Shown piece after piece: positions 19,438 to 28,667 of a stretch of 64,000 nt of DNA (position 1 is the stretch's first letter; each line of letters starts with the position of its first letter). Source of the DNA: Caballeronia sp. M1242 (GTDB lineage Bacteria; Pseudomonadota; Gammaproteobacteria; Burkholderiales; Burkholderiaceae); the NCBI RefSeq assembly GCF_017220215.1, contig NZ_CP071129.1, positions 1,922,001 through 1,986,000 on the forward strand. The letters run 5' to 3'. A model generated the notes under the pieces. That model was not told the origin of the DNA and searched no databases. It saw nothing but the letters and a program-made list of their open reading frames with translations. The translations under genes were made by a program, and so were the position numbers.

Positions 19438-20301
19438 ATGGACACGCTCCTCTATTGGCTCGACCCGTGGGAACCGTCGCCGACGGTCGTGATCGCCGTG
19501 CTCGCCGCCGCGGTGCTGTTCGCGCGCGGCGCGCGGCATGCGCGAGTGTCCGTCTCGCGGCACATTGCGTTCTGGCTGGGCCTGGGCGCGCTGTACGTGG
19601 CGCTGCACACGCGGCTCGATTACTTTTTCGAGCACGAGTTCTTCATGCATCGGCTGCAACATCTGGTGCTGCATCACCTCGGGCCGTTCTTGATCGCGCT
19701 GTCGTATCCCGGTGCGGCGCTGCGCGCCGGGGTGCCGTTCGCCTGGCGGCAACGCTGGCTGCGCCCGCTCACCGAGACGCGAGCGGCGCGCATGTTCTTC
19801 GATATCGTGTTCAATCCGGCCGTCGCCGTGCTGCTGTTCGTCGGGCTGATCTACTTCTGGCTGCTCTCGCCGATCCACTTCAAGGCGATGCTCGATGCCC
19901 GGCTCTATCGCGTGATGAACTGGAGCATGGTGATCGACGGGCTGCTGTTCTGGTGGCTCGTGCTGGACCCGCGGCCCGCGCCGCCCGCGCGGCTCGCGCC
20001 GGGACGACGCATTCTCGTGGTGATCGCCGCGATTCCGCCGCAGATCATTCTCGGCGCGTTCATCTTCTTCACGCCGCACGAGCTGTATCCGATCTATTCG
20101 ATCTGCGGCCGCGCGTTCACCTGGATCACGCCGATGCGCGATCAGCAGATCGGCGGTCTGTTGCTGTGGATTCCCGGCTCGATGATGAGCGTGATCGGCG
20201 CGTTGATCGCGCTGCGCCACTGGCTGCGGCTGTCGGCGCGCTCGCGGCTGCGTCAGGAGCGCGCGACGCCGGTCAAGCCGGTGCGCGCGACCGCGTCATG
20301 A
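19438..20301 (+). CDS. ctaG: cytochrome c oxidase assembly factor CtaG (caa3 type)
   Basis: A 287-residue integral membrane protein of the caa3_CtaG family, with about seven hydrophobic helices. It carries the His-rich cluster YFFEHEFFMHRLQHLVLHHLG that is typical of the family and may bind copper. It is thought to act in CuB insertion into subunit I. The start is ATG 19438, whose first base follows the SCO stop codon by one base, so the pair is an operon. The oxidase subunit genes themselves are not in the window. Confidence 0.88.
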   Translation: MDTLLYWLDPWEPSPTVVIAVLAAAVLFARGARHARVSVSRHIAFWLGLGALYVALHTRLDYFFEHEFFMHRLQHLVLHHLGPFLIALSYPGAALRAGVPFAWRQRWLRPLTETRAARMFFDIVFNPAVAVLLFVGLIYFWLLSPIHFKAMLDARLYRVMNWSMVIDGLLFWWLVLDPRPAPPARLAPGRRILVVIAAIPPQIILGAFIFFTPHELYPIYSICGRAFTWITPMRDQQIGGLLLWIPGSMMSVIGALIALRHWLRLSARSRLRQERATPVKPVRATAS

Positions 20302-20307
20302 GCCGAA

Positions 20308-20802
20308 TCATGAGCCGAAGCCGGGACGGCGCATCCAGACGTGCGGGATGCCGTCTTCGTCATGCACGCCCGACGACGGCACGAAGCCGAATGCGCCGTA
20401 GAACCGTTGCAAGTGCGCCTGGGCGTGCAGGCTGATGGGCTCATCCGGCCATTGTTCGAGGATGTGTTTCAGCGCGCGTTCCAGCATGGCGTTGCCGAGC
20501 TTCATGCCGCGAAAGCCGGCGGTCGTCAGCACGCGGCCGATGCGCACGTCTTTCTCGCTGGCGTCCGGATTGCCCGGCAACAGCACGCGCAGGTAGCCCG
20601 CCAAGCGCGGACGCTTGTCCCCTTCCCCGTACGCGAGAAGATGCCACGCGTTCGTATCGAGCCCGTCGATGTCGCCATACACGCAATTCTGCTCGACGAC
20701 GAACACTGCGCTGCGGGCGGCGAGCATGTCGTAGACTTCAGCGGGCGTGAGGTCGTCGAAGGGCTTCCAGCGCCATTGAATGTCGGAGAGTCGGTCGGTC
20801 AT
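20308..20802 (-). CDS. elaA: GNAT acetyltransferase, ElaA family
   Basis: A 164-residue GNAT-fold protein of the ElaA family; its acceptor is unknown. The start of the fold is IQWRWKPFDDLTPAEVYDML with RSAVFVVEQNCVYGDIDGLD, which is the characteristic ElaA opening. The acetyl-CoA binding segment is IGRVLTTAGFRGMKLGNAML, and the C-terminus has the HAQAHLQRFYGAFGFVP helix-strand. The start is ATG 20802; the frame upstream to 20916 reads through an unlikely N-terminus. It converges on ctaG with only six bases between stops. Confidence 0.9.
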   Translation of the reverse strand: MTDRLSDIQWRWKPFDDLTPAEVYDMLAARSAVFVVEQNCVYGDIDGLDTNAWHLLAYGEGDKRPRLAGYLRVLLPGNPDASEKDVRIGRVLTTAGFRGMKLGNAMLERALKHILEQWPDEPISLHAQAHLQRFYGAFGFVPSSGVHDEDGIPHVWMRRPGFGS

Positions 20803-20880
20803 GGGAATAGATATCGGATCGCACGGGCGTTCTGCGATTATGCCGCGCGGCCGGTTGCGTCGGTGCCGAATGAAGCGCGG

Positions 20881-20913
20881 ATAAAGAAAAAGCCCTGACG
20901 GGTCAGGGCTTTT
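20881..20913 (-). terminator. terminator of the pgsA-tRNA transcript
   Basis: AAAAGCCCTGAC at 20888-20899 pairs with GTCAGGGCTTTT at 20902-20913, and on the minus strand the stem is followed by a TTTCTTTA run. It is five bases past the 3' end of tRNA-Cys, the last gene of the unit. Confidence 0.88.
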
Positions 20914-20917
20914 CAAG

Positions 20918-20991
20918 TGGAGGCGCGAACCGGAGTCGAACCGGTCTAAACGGCTTTGCAGGCCGCTGCATAACCGCTTTGCTATCGCGCC
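20918..20991 (-). tRNA. tRNA-Cys (anticodon GCA)
   Basis: On the minus strand the acceptor GGCGCGA pairs with TCGCGCC. The anticodon arm reads GGCCTGCAAAGCC-like, with GCA at the centre, for cysteine. The T-loop is GGTTCGACTCC, and CCA is encoded at 20918-20920. The length is 74 nt. It is the last member of the tRNA-Gly-Gly-Cys series. Confidence 0.96.
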
Positions 20992-21071
20992 GAAAGCGGT
21001 GTGGTGCGCGCCGGTCGAACGACGCCGGCTGACTCACCAAACAAAAAGGGAAGCGTTGCTTCCCCTTTGAC

Positions 21072-21147
21072 TGGAGCGGGAGACGAGTCTCGAACTCGCG
21101 ACCTCAACCTTGGCAAGGTTGCGCTCTACCAACTGAGCTACTCCCGC
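21072..21147 (-). tRNA. tRNA-Gly (anticodon GCC), copy 2 in transcription order
   Basis: The minus-strand cloverleaf has acceptor GCGGGAG, D-arm TAGCTCAGTTGGTAGAGC, anticodon arm with TTGCCAA (GCC, glycine), T-loop GAGTTCGAGACTC and encoded CCA. The length is 76 nt. It is identical to the copy at 21239. Confidence 0.97.
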
Positions 21148-21238
21148 GTAAAACCTGCGCTGCTTTACTGCTATCTACTGCTTGCTGTTTCCGATGCCGC
21201 TTCGCTCACGCGCTGCTTGCACCGAAAACTTCGAAACC

Positions 21239-21314
21239 TGGAGCGGGAGACGAGTCTCGAACTCGCGACCTCAACCTTGGCAAGGTTGCGCTCTACCAAC
21301 TGAGCTACTCCCGC
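21239..21314 (-). tRNA. tRNA-Gly (anticodon GCC), copy 1 in transcription order
   Basis: Base-for-base the same 76-nt tRNA as at 21072-21147. The two copies are separated by 91 bases of unrelated spacer, so the duplication is confined to the tRNA and a few flanking bases. It lies 156 bases after pgsA and is probably processed from the same transcript. Confidence 0.97.
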
Positions 21315-21470
21315 ATTCACTTCTTGCTTGACCGCTTCGCTTATTCGCTTGCTGCTTTGCGTCGCGCATCAGAGAAACGAGATTATGTAGAAGGAAAAGC
21401 CGCCTGTCAACTGTCTCTCGTGCGGTTTATTCGCATTCGACGCAATTTTTTGCACTGCGCCGACACCGGC

Positions 21471-22067
21471 TCACAACATGCCGCCGCGCTCCCGAATCTG
21501 CGGCCACGCGAGCTTCATGTAGTACAGCATCGACCAGACGGTGAGGAAAGCCGCGACGTCGATGAGCCACAAGCCCCACACGCGCGTGTCCATGACCCAC
21601 TGCGTGCCCGCGATACGCAGCGGGCCGTAGAACAGCAGCATCGGAATGGCGACCATCTGGCAGACGGTCTTGAACTTGCCGAGCGAATTCACCGCCACGC
21701 TCTTCGATGCGCCGATCTGCGCCATCCATTCGCGCAGCGCCGAAATGGTGATCTCCCGGCCGACGATCACGAGCGCGATCACCGCGTTCAGACGCGAAAG
21801 CTGCACGAGCACGAGGAGCGCGGCCGTCACCATCAGCTTGTCGGCGACCGGATCGAGGAACGCGCCGAACGCGGAGGTTTGATCGAGCTTGCGCGCGAGA
21901 AAGCCGTCGAACCAATCGGTGAGCGCGGCGAGCACGAAGATGATCATCGCGAGCAGATTGCGATGCTCCGGGCTCAACATCATGTCCGGCAGATAGAACA
22001 CGCCCACGACGAGCGGAATCAGCACGATTCGCAACCACGTCAGAAAGATCGGTAAGTTGAACGGCAT
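21471..22067 (-). CDS. pgsA: CDP-diacylglycerol-glycerol-3-phosphate 3-phosphatidyltransferase
   Basis: PgsA makes phosphatidylglycerophosphate, the precursor of phosphatidylglycerol and cardiolipin, in the inner membrane. The CDP-alcohol phosphotransferase signature D-x2-DG-x2-AR-x8-G-x3-D-x3-D is complete: DWFDGFLARK followed by AFGAFLDPVADK. Hydrophobic helices include the N-terminal FLTWLRIVLIPLVVGVFYL. The 198 residues match the family. It follows uvrC and precedes tRNA genes, an order that is also known from E. coli. Confidence 0.95.
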   Translation of the reverse strand: MPFNLPIFLTWLRIVLIPLVVGVFYLPDMMLSPEHRNLLAMIIFVLAALTDWFDGFLARKLDQTSAFGAFLDPVADKLMVTAALLVLVQLSRLNAVIALVIVGREITISALREWMAQIGASKSVAVNSLGKFKTVCQMVAIPMLLFYGPLRIAGTQWVMDTRVWGLWLIDVAAFLTVWSMLYYMKLAWPQIRERGGML

Positions 22068-22141
22068 GGGCGATCAGCGAGTGAAGGACATGTAAGGGAG
22101 CCGCCATTGTGCCGTGTCGCTCTGCCGCTCACAAGGCGCGC

Positions 22142-22183
22142 GCCCCGCGCGGCGCGGCTCGCAGCGGGCCGCGCGGCGGGGCC
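22142..22183. repeat. GC-rich imperfect inverted repeat between uvrC and pgsA
   Basis: The 118-bp spacer contains an almost uninterrupted G/C stretch whose halves, GCCCCGCGCGGCGCGGC and GCCGCGCGGCGGGGC, are near complements. No uridine run follows, so it is not a standard terminator. It may stabilise or process the uvrC-pgsA message. Confidence 0.4.
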
Positions 22184-22185
22184 TG

Positions 22186-24354
22186 TCAATGCAACTGCCG
22201 GTAAATCTGCTGCGCGAGCGCAAGCGAAATGCCTTCGACGCTCGCCAGGTCTTCGACGCTCGCCGCCTGCACGCCGCGCAATCCGCCGAAGCGCGACAGC
22301 AGCCGCTGACGCCGTTTCGCGCCGACGCCTTCGAGTTCCTCCAGACGCGACGTCTGGCGCGCCTTCGCGCGCTTCGCCCGCATGCCGGTGATCGCGAAGC
22401 GGTGCGCTTCGTCGCGAATCTGCGCGACGAGCATCAGCGCGGCGCTTTCCTTGCCGAGTTCGAGCGCCGGCCGCCCGTCCGCGAAGATCAAGGTCTCCAG
22501 GCCGACCTTGCGCCCTTCGCCCTTCGCCACGCCGACGAGCATGCCGTGATCCAGCCCGAGTTCCGAGAACACCTGCCGCGCGATCTCGACTTGCCCCTTG
22601 CCGCCATCGATCAGCACGATGTTCGGCAGCGTGCCGCCCGCCGCGACCGCGGGCGCCGCATCGGGCGTGACGTTCGGATCGGCGGCGTCTTCGGGTTGCA
22701 GGGCCGCCGCTTCCTCGTTCGCGTTCGCGGCCGCCTGCGCGACCATCTTCCCGTAGCGGCGCGTGAGCACCTGGCGCATCGCGGCGTAGTCGTCGCCGGG
22801 CGTGATGCCGTTGATGTTGTAGCGACGGTATTCGCCCGTCTGCATCTTGTGATGGTGATACACGACGCACGACGCCTGCGTCGCCTCGCCCATCGTATGG
22901 CTGATGTCGAAACATTCGATGCGCATCAGCGCCAGATCGTCCATCTCTAGTCCGAGCGTTTCGGCGAGCGAGCGCGTGCGCGCCTGCTGCGAGCCCTGCT
23001 CCGACAAGAGGCGCGCGAGCGCGAGCTTCGCATTCTGCTCGGCCATCGAAAGCCATACGCGCTTCTGGCCCTGCGGCTGACGCAGCAGCGCGACCTTGTG
23101 CCCGGCCTGTTCGATGAGCAGATCGACGAGTTCGCGGCTTGGCGCATGTGTCACGATCAGCACCGGCGGCACGCGATTGCCGATGTAGTGCTGCGCCATG
23201 AAGGCTTCGAGCACTTCGGATTCGAGGGAGCCTTCGCGGGGTTCGGGGGTGGCTTTTGTGTCTGCGCTGGCATCGGGTGGCGCTTCGGCTTCGATCTCCG
23301 ATTCGGCGTTGGCGTTGGCTGTGGCGTTGGCTTCGGCGTTCAACTCAGACTTCGCCTTTGCCTCCACGCTTGAGGACAAGTCCACATCCGCGTCAACCTC
23401 TCCCTCGACCGCGATTTCCCCCGGCTCGCCATCCTCGATGTCGTCCTCGTCGCCGCCGAGCGCCACCGCGCTCTCCACATGCGCCGGGAAATACGCCTTG
23501 TCGCCCAGATGCCGCCCGCCGCGCACCATCGCGAGATTCACGCACACCTTGCCGCCCAGCGCGACGACCGCGAGGATATCCACGTCGCTGTCGCTGCCGA
23601 CTTCGATCGCCTGCTGATGCAGCACGGTCGAGAGCGAGCTCATCTGGTTACGCACGGCCGCTGCCTGCTCGAACTTGAGATCGGCGGCGAACGCGTGCAT
23701 CTTCTGCTCCAGTTCCTTCATCACCTCGCCCTGCCGCCCGAGCAGAAAGCGCGACGCGTTGGCGACGTCGCGGGCGTAGTCCTCCTCGGTGATAAGGCCG
23801 GTGCATGGCGCGGTGCATCGCCCGATCTGATGCAGCAGACACGGACGCGTGCGGTTGCTGAACACCGAGTCCTCGCACGTGCGCAACTGAAACACGCGCT
23901 GCAGAATCTGGATGCTCTCGCGCACGGCCCACGCGCTCGGAAACGGCCCGAAATACTGGTTCTTCTTGTCCACCGCGCCGCGGTAGTACGCCATGCGCGG
24001 AAACTGATGCCCGGTCAGCTTGAGAAACGGATACGACTTGTCGTCGCGAAACAGGATGTTGTAGCGCGGCGCGAGCGCCTTGATCAGATTGTTTTCGAGC
24101 AGCAGCGCTTCAGCTTCCGAGCGCGTCACCGTCGTCTCGATCTTGCGGATGCGCGTGACCATCATCGCGATGCGCGGCGAATGCAGCGTCTTCGTGAAGT
24201 AGCTCGACACGCGCTTCTTCAGATTGCGCGCCTTGCCGACGTAGAGCACGTTGCCGTCGCCGTCGTAATAGCGGTACACGCCCGGCAGATGCGGCAGTTG
24301 CGCGAGCGTCTTCTTCGGGTCGAAATGGGATTCGGGGGCGTCGGTCTGAGTCAT
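22186..24354 (-). CDS. uvrC: excinuclease ABC subunit C, with low-complexity insertions
   Basis: UvrC makes the two incisions of nucleotide excision repair. The N-terminal GIY-YIG nuclease is visible ([27 protein letters not shown] written in parts as GVYRYYD and LYVGKARNL), followed by the four-Cys region ending in CTAPCTG, a UVR motif, the RNase H-like C-terminal nuclease with [10 protein letters not shown] and [10 protein letters not shown], and C-terminal helix-hairpin-helix motifs. The protein is 722 residues against about 610 in E. coli. The excess sits mainly in an acidic Ala/Glu/Asn-rich insertion at about residues 298-376 and a smaller one at about 538-571. ATG 24354 is the natural start. 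Confidence 0.95.
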   Translation of the reverse strand: MTQTDAPESHFDPKKTLAQLPHLPGVYRYYDGDGNVLYVGKARNLKKRVSSYFTKTLHSPRIAMMVTRIRKIETTVTRSEAEALLLENNLIKALAPRYNILFRDDKSYPFLKLTGHQFPRMAYYRGAVDKKNQYFGPFPSAWAVRESIQILQRVFQLRTCEDSVFSNRTRPCLLHQIGRCTAPCTGLITEEDYARDVANASRFLLGRQGEVMKELEQKMHAFAADLKFEQAAAVRNQMSSLSTVLHQQAIEVGSDSDVDILAVVALGGKVCVNLAMVRGGRHLGDKAYFPAHVESAVALGGDEDDIEDGEPGEIAVEGEVDADVDLSSSVEAKAKSELNAEANATANANAESEIEAEAPPDASADTKATPEPREGSLESEVLEAFMAQHYIGNRVPPVLIVTHAPSRELVDLLIEQAGHKVALLRQPQGQKRVWLSMAEQNAKLALARLLSEQGSQQARTRSLAETLGLEMDDLALMRIECFDISHTMGEATQASCVVYHHHKMQTGEYRRYNINGITPGDDYAAMRQVLTRRYGKMVAQAAANANEEAAALQPEDAADPNVTPDAAPAVAAGGTLPNIVLIDGGKGQVEIARQVFSELGLDHGMLVGVAKGEGRKVGLETLIFADGRPALELGKESAALMLVAQIRDEAHRFAITGMRAKRAKARQTSRLEELEGVGAKRRQRLLSRFGGLRGVQAASVEDLASVEGISLALAQQIYRQLH

Positions 24355-24475
24355 GCAGCGAATATCGCGACAAAGCGCGAAGGGACAAGGGCGGCGGCAA
24401 GCCGTGGGGCGGACGGTATCTTAGAATCGCCAGTTTAGATCATTACGGCGCGGTCCCGCCGGCCGCCCTCTCGCC

Positions 24476-25642
24476 ATGTCTACCGCCTCCACGACATCTC
24501 CCTCCGCGGAACTCGCCTGCGACATCTTCTGCGCGGTCGTCGATAACTTCGGCGATATCGGCGTGTGCTGGCGGCTCGCGCGTCAACTGCGCGCGGAACA
24601 TGGCTGGCGCGTGCGGCTTTTCGTCGATGATCTCGCGGTTTTTCACGCGCTCTGCCCCGCCGTCGATGCGTCGCTCGCGCGGCAGGAGGCTGAGGGCGTC
24701 GTCATCGAGCACTGGCGCGAGCCCGCGCACGCTGGCGACACCATCGAAATCGCGGATGTCGTCGTCGAAGCCTTCGCGTGCGAACTGCCGCACGCGTACA
24801 TCGCGGCGATGGCGCGGCGCGAGCGCAAGCCCGTGTGGATCAACCTCGAATATCTGAGCGGCGAGGACTGGGTCGCGGACTTCCATCTGCGGCCCTCGCC
24901 GCATCCGCGCTATCCGCTCGACAAGACGTTCTTCTTTCCCGGCCTCGGCGCGGGCACGGGCGGCGTGTTGAAGGAGCGCGATCTCGACACCGCGCGCACG
25001 CGCTTCGATGCAGCGGCTTGGTGGCGAGAACGCGTGGGCATCGCGCGTCCGGACGACGGCTCGACGGTCGTTTCCCTCTTCGCGTACGAGAACCCCGCCG
25101 TCGATGCGCTGCTCGCGCAATGGCGCGACGGCGCGGCGCCTATCGTTCTCCTTGTGCCCGAGGGCCGCATCTCCGGCGCGGTCGCGCGTTTCTTCGGCCT
25201 GCCGAAATTCGCGGCGGGCACATCGGCGCGGGCGGGCGCGCTTCAGGCGCACGCGCTCGGATTCGTCGAGCAACCGCGTTTCGACGACCTGCTGTGGGCG
25301 TCCGATATCAACTTCGTGCGCGGCGAAGACTCGTTCGTGCGCGCGCAGTGGGCGCGAAAGCCTTTCGTCTGGCACATCTATCCGCAGGCCGACGACGCGC
25401 ATCTGCCGAAGCTCGACGCCGCGCTCGCGCACATCACGCGTGGCCTGTCGCCAGCGGCGGAACAGTCGATCAGCCGCTTCTGGCACGCATGGAATGGCGC
25501 GGGCACGCCGGACTGGGCGGACTTCTGGCGGCATCGGGGCGAATTCGAGTCGCGGGCTTCTGCCTGGGCGGATGAACTGGCGAGCGTCGGCGATTTGGCC
25601 GGCAATCTGGTCTCGCATGTGACTGCCCGCATGGCGCCGTGA
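24476..25642 (+). CDS. earP: EF-P arginine rhamnosyltransferase
   Basis: EarP attaches rhamnose from dTDP-rhamnose to Arg32 of elongation factor P, activating it for translation of polyproline stretches. The 388-residue sequence opens with CDIFCAVVDNFGDIGVCWRLARQL, whose NFGDIGVCWRLARQL core is the family hallmark, and it has the FVRGEDSFVRAQWA segment of the nucleotide-sugar site. It is inverting and GT-B-like. The next gene, 239 bp downstream on the same strand, is efp, and that EF-P has arginine at the modified position, which confirms the assignment. Confidence 0.95.
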   Translation: MSTASTTSPSAELACDIFCAVVDNFGDIGVCWRLARQLRAEHGWRVRLFVDDLAVFHALCPAVDASLARQEAEGVVIEHWREPAHAGDTIEIADVVVEAFACELPHAYIAAMARRERKPVWINLEYLSGEDWVADFHLRPSPHPRYPLDKTFFFPGLGAGTGGVLKERDLDTARTRFDAAAWWRERVGIARPDDGSTVVSLFAYENPAVDALLAQWRDGAAPIVLLVPEGRISGAVARFFGLPKFAAGTSARAGALQAHALGFVEQPRFDDLLWASDINFVRGEDSFVRAQWARKPFVWHIYPQADDAHLPKLDAALAHITRGLSPAAEQSISRFWHAWNGAGTPDWADFWRHRGEFESRASAWADELASVGDLAGNLVSHVTARMAP

Positions 25643-25881
25643 CAACGGCGAACGCGCCGTCGTCCGTATCGCATGAAACCGCGCGCGGTGCCGGCCCGGC
25701 TCGCCAAATAAGCAAAAACTCAGTTAAAATAAGCGGTTATCCGATGAGCAAGCCGCTTTCTGTCGCGCGAATCTGTCGCGGCCCATGACGAAAACGTTCT
25801 GACAGCGCCGCGAGTCCGATCAGCCACTATCAACATTAATTAGCCAAGTCTGGCCATATTCATTCGTAAGGATCCAGTTTT

Positions 25882-26439
25882 ATGAAGACCGCACAAGAAC
25901 TCCGCGTCGGCAACGTCGTCATGATCGGCAACGATGCCATGGTCGTGCAGCGCGCCGAATACAACAAGTCCGGCCGTAACGCAGCGGTCGTGAAAATGAA
26001 GTTCAAGAACCTGCTGACGAACGCGGGCATGGAAACCGTCTACAAGGCGGACGACAAGTTCGACGTCGTCGTGCTCGACCGCAAGGAAGTGACGTACTCG
26101 TACTTCGCCGACCCGATGTACGTGTTCATGGACGCCGACTACAACCAGTACGAAGTCGAAGCCGAAATGATGGGCGACGCGCTCAACTACCTCGAAGACG
26201 GCATGGCGTGCGAAGTCGTGTTCTACAACGAGAAGGCGATCTCGGTCGAACTGCCGACCACGCTGGTTCGCGAAATCGTGTACACGGAACCGGCCGTCAA
26301 GGGCGATACGTCGTCGGGCAAGGTGCTGAAGACCGCCAAGCTCCACACCGGCTTCGAACTGCAAGTGCCGCTCTTCTGCAACATCGGCGACAAGATCGAA
26401 ATCGACACGCGCACGAACGAGTACCGCAGCCGCGCGTAA
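25882..26439 (+). CDS. efp: elongation factor P, arginine type
   Basis: EF-P relieves ribosome stalling at consecutive prolines. The 185 residues contain the three beta-barrel domains; the tip loop reads [14 protein letters not shown] with Arg32, the residue rhamnosylated by EarP, instead of the lysine used by EpmA-type bacteria. A good ribosome binding site AAGGA precedes ATG 25882. It has its own upstream spacer and is followed by a strong terminator, so it can be transcribed alone at high level, although earP lies upstream on the same strand. Confidence 0.98.
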   Translation: MKTAQELRVGNVVMIGNDAMVVQRAEYNKSGRNAAVVKMKFKNLLTNAGMETVYKADDKFDVVVLDRKEVTYSYFADPMYVFMDADYNQYEVEAEMMGDALNYLEDGMACEVVFYNEKAISVELPTTLVREIVYTEPAVKGDTSSGKVLKTAKLHTGFELQVPLFCNIGDKIEIDTRTNEYRSRA

Positions 26440-26508
26440 GACGTAACGATTACGCCCTTGCGCGGCACGCGGGCGGCGGTTCCGAAACCGCCTCCCGCCG
26501 CTGTCACA

Positions 26509-26540
26509 AAAAAGCGCCCCATCGCGGGCGCTTTTTCTTT
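26509..26540 (+). terminator. rho-independent terminator after efp
   Basis: AAAAAGCGCCC at 26509-26519 pairs with GGGCGCTTTTT at 26526-26536, followed by CTTTT. It is 70 bases past the efp stop codon. Confidence 0.92.
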
Positions 26541-26735
26541 TGCATGAAGTTTTTGACAATTTCAGGCAAACTTTACCGGTCATTGTTGCAATGTCGTGGT
26601 GTGGCGCGTTCCGAACGACTGTCCTTCGCTCCCCTTTTCCCTGAGAAATCAGGCGCTGGGGTGGACGGCAGTTCGTCAATAATCGCTTGGCACAGTTCCT
26701 GCTCAGTTCGGCTGATACGGACTAAACAACACGAC

Positions 26736-27068
26736 ATGCGCAACTCGCCGTCTCTCTGTGGCCGACTGCTGATCGTCGCGACGCTCGCCTTGCCCGCCTT
26801 CTTCCTGGCGGCATGCGCGTCGGCACCGACCACGGAGTCCGCCGGAGATCACGCGTCGGATGCCTCGGTGACCGCGCGCGTGAAAACGGCGCTCTTGGCC
26901 GACCCCGGATTGAAGTCGCTCGCGGTAAGCGTGTCGACGTATCGCGGCGTCGTGGTGCTGTCCGGAAACGTGAACTCGGAGGAACAGATTCGGAAGGCCG
27001 TCGCAGTAACTCGCAGCGTGTCGGGGGTGCAATCCGTCAACAACGATCTGCACGTGAAGCCGCAATGA
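26736..27068 (+). CDS. BON-domain lipoprotein
   Basis: A 110-residue protein starting at ATG 26736 (MRNSPSLCGRLLIVATL). The signal peptide ends in the lipobox LAAC, so it is probably exported and lipidated. The rest is a single BON domain: DASVTARVKTALLADPGLKSL, a central VVLSGNVNSEEQ turn, and VAVTRSVSGVQSVNNDLHV. BON proteins bind membrane phospholipids or act in envelope stress tolerance (OsmY, DolP), and the exact role here is open. The much longer frame from 26208 is a shadow that overlaps efp. The upstream ribosome binding site is weak. Confidence 0.9.
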   Translation: MRNSPSLCGRLLIVATLALPAFFLAACASAPTTESAGDHASDASVTARVKTALLADPGLKSLAVSVSTYRGVVVLSGNVNSEEQIRKAVAVTRSVSGVQSVNNDLHVKPQ

Positions 27069-27254
27069 CGCAATAGCCCCATCCACTCGCAGGACAAAAA
27101 GAAAAACCGCAGCGGGATGCTACGCCGATCCGATGTTCGACCGTGACGAGACGCCGCAGCCCGCCCACGAGCGCCCGAGTTTCAAGCGCCGCCCTCGCCT
27201 GGCGACGCATGCGGCAACGGCAATTACAGTCCATTTTGATACGTTGTGTCTGCC

Positions 27255-28646
27255 ATGCCACACGCTCTGATTGTCGAAGACGATCCCAATAGCCTTTCCG
27301 GCCTGTCCGCGATTTTGTCCGCCGACGGCTTCTCGGTCGACACCGCGACGACGCTCGCCGAAGCCCGTTCCGCATTGACGCGCTTCATTCCCGACGTCGT
27401 GCTGATCGACCTTAACCTGCCCGACGGCAGCGGCCTCGACCTCCTGCCGAGCCTGCCCTCGCAGCCGCCCGACGGCGCGCTCCCCGTTATCGTGATGACG
27501 GGCAATGCGACGGTCGAAAGCGCGATCGAAGGTCTGCGCCACGGTATTTGGGATTACTTGCTGAAGCCCGTCAACATTCCGCGTCTGCGCAGCCTGCTGG
27601 CGCGCATTCCGCGTCCTTACGAACTGACGGAAGAAGTGCAGGCGCTGCGCTCGACGCTGCGCGAACTCGGCCATTTCGGCGACATGCTCGGACGCAGCGT
27701 GCCGATGCAGCACGTCTACGATCAGATCGAGCACACCGCGCCCACGGAAGCCGCCGTGCTGATCAGCGGCGAGCCGGGCACCGGCAAGAAGCTCGCGGCG
27801 CACACGATCCATCAGCTGAGCCGCCGTCGCAAGGGGCCGTTCATCAGCTTCGACTGCTCGACGATTCGCGAAGAAGGCGCGCACCGCTCGATGGAAAGCG
27901 TCCTTTTCGGCCACGAGCGCAACGCGTTCGCCGGCGCGGAAAACCGCGAGCCGGGCCTGCTCGAACAAGCGGGCGGCGGCACGCTGTTTCTCGATCAAAT
28001 CGACTCGCTGCCCGCGGCCCAGCAGGAAGCGCTCTTGCGCGCGCTGGACTCGCAGACGTTCATGCGCGTCGGCGGCAGCAATCGCATCATGACGGACTTC
28101 CGCCTGATCGCTGCGTTGCGCGCGCCGGCCCGCGATGCGGTGTCGAGCGGCGCCCTGCGCGAAGACCTGTTCCAGCGCCTGTCGGCGTCGTCGATCGTCT
28201 TGCCGCCGCTGCGCGAACGCGACGACGACATCGCGCTCATGGCCGAGCAGTTCGTCGACGAATTGAACCGCGAAAATCACATCGCCGGCATCACGAGCGG
28301 GTCGCCCAAGCGCATCAGCCCGGCTTTCCTGCGCGAATGCCTCGCGAACGAATGGCCGGGCAACGTGCGCGAAATGCGCGAGCGCGTGCGCCGCGCGTAT
28401 CACGCGTCGGGCGAGACGATCGAGACGTTGCGCGTCGACGAGCCGGGCGGAATCGGCGGACGCGGACTCAACGGCAGCAGCGTGCAAGTGACGGTGGGCA
28501 CGGCGCTCGCCGATGTCGAGGACATGCTGATCCGCGCGACGCTCGAAGCGGTCGGCGGCACGCGGCATCGGGCGGCGACGCTGCTCGGCATCAGTCCCAA
28601 GACGCTCTACAACAAGCTCCAGCGCATGAAGCTGGAATCGTCGTAA
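27255..28646 (+). CDS. orphan NtrC-family response regulator with degenerate AAA+ domain
   Basis: A 463-residue protein with a receiver domain (phospho-acceptor Asp52 in VVLIDLNLPDGSG, Lys in YLLKPVN), an AAA+ sigma54-interaction-type domain, and a C-terminal Fis-type helix-turn-helix (RHRAATLLGISPKTLYNKLQ). Walker A is present at residues 172-179 (GEPGTGKK). However, Walker B reads FLDQID, with Gln248 where the catalytic Glu is expected, and the GAFTGA loop that touches sigma54 reads NAFAGA at residues 223-228. The protein may therefore bind ATP and DNA but not activate sigma54 in the normal way. No histidine kinase gene is adjacent. GTG 27246 is an alternative start. Confidence 0.88.
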   Translation: MPHALIVEDDPNSLSGLSAILSADGFSVDTATTLAEARSALTRFIPDVVLIDLNLPDGSGLDLLPSLPSQPPDGALPVIVMTGNATVESAIEGLRHGIWDYLLKPVNIPRLRSLLARIPRPYELTEEVQALRSTLRELGHFGDMLGRSVPMQHVYDQIEHTAPTEAAVLISGEPGTGKKLAAHTIHQLSRRRKGPFISFDCSTIREEGAHRSMESVLFGHERNAFAGAENREPGLLEQAGGGTLFLDQIDSLPAAQQEALLRALDSQTFMRVGGSNRIMTDFRLIAALRAPARDAVSSGALREDLFQRLSASSIVLPPLRERDDDIALMAEQFVDELNRENHIAGITSGSPKRISPAFLRECLANEWPGNVREMRERVRRAYHASGETIETLRVDEPGGIGGRGLNGSSVQVTVGTALADVEDMLIRATLEAVGGTRHRAATLLGISPKTLYNKLQRMKLESS

Positions 28647-28667
28647 AGCGGCGCGAGTCGTCAAATG

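Noticed and set aside
21072..21314. Possible attachment site or integrative element at the tRNA-Gly pair
   Set aside because: Two full identical tRNA genes are present, with no integrase, no truncated tRNA fragment and no foreign composition between them.
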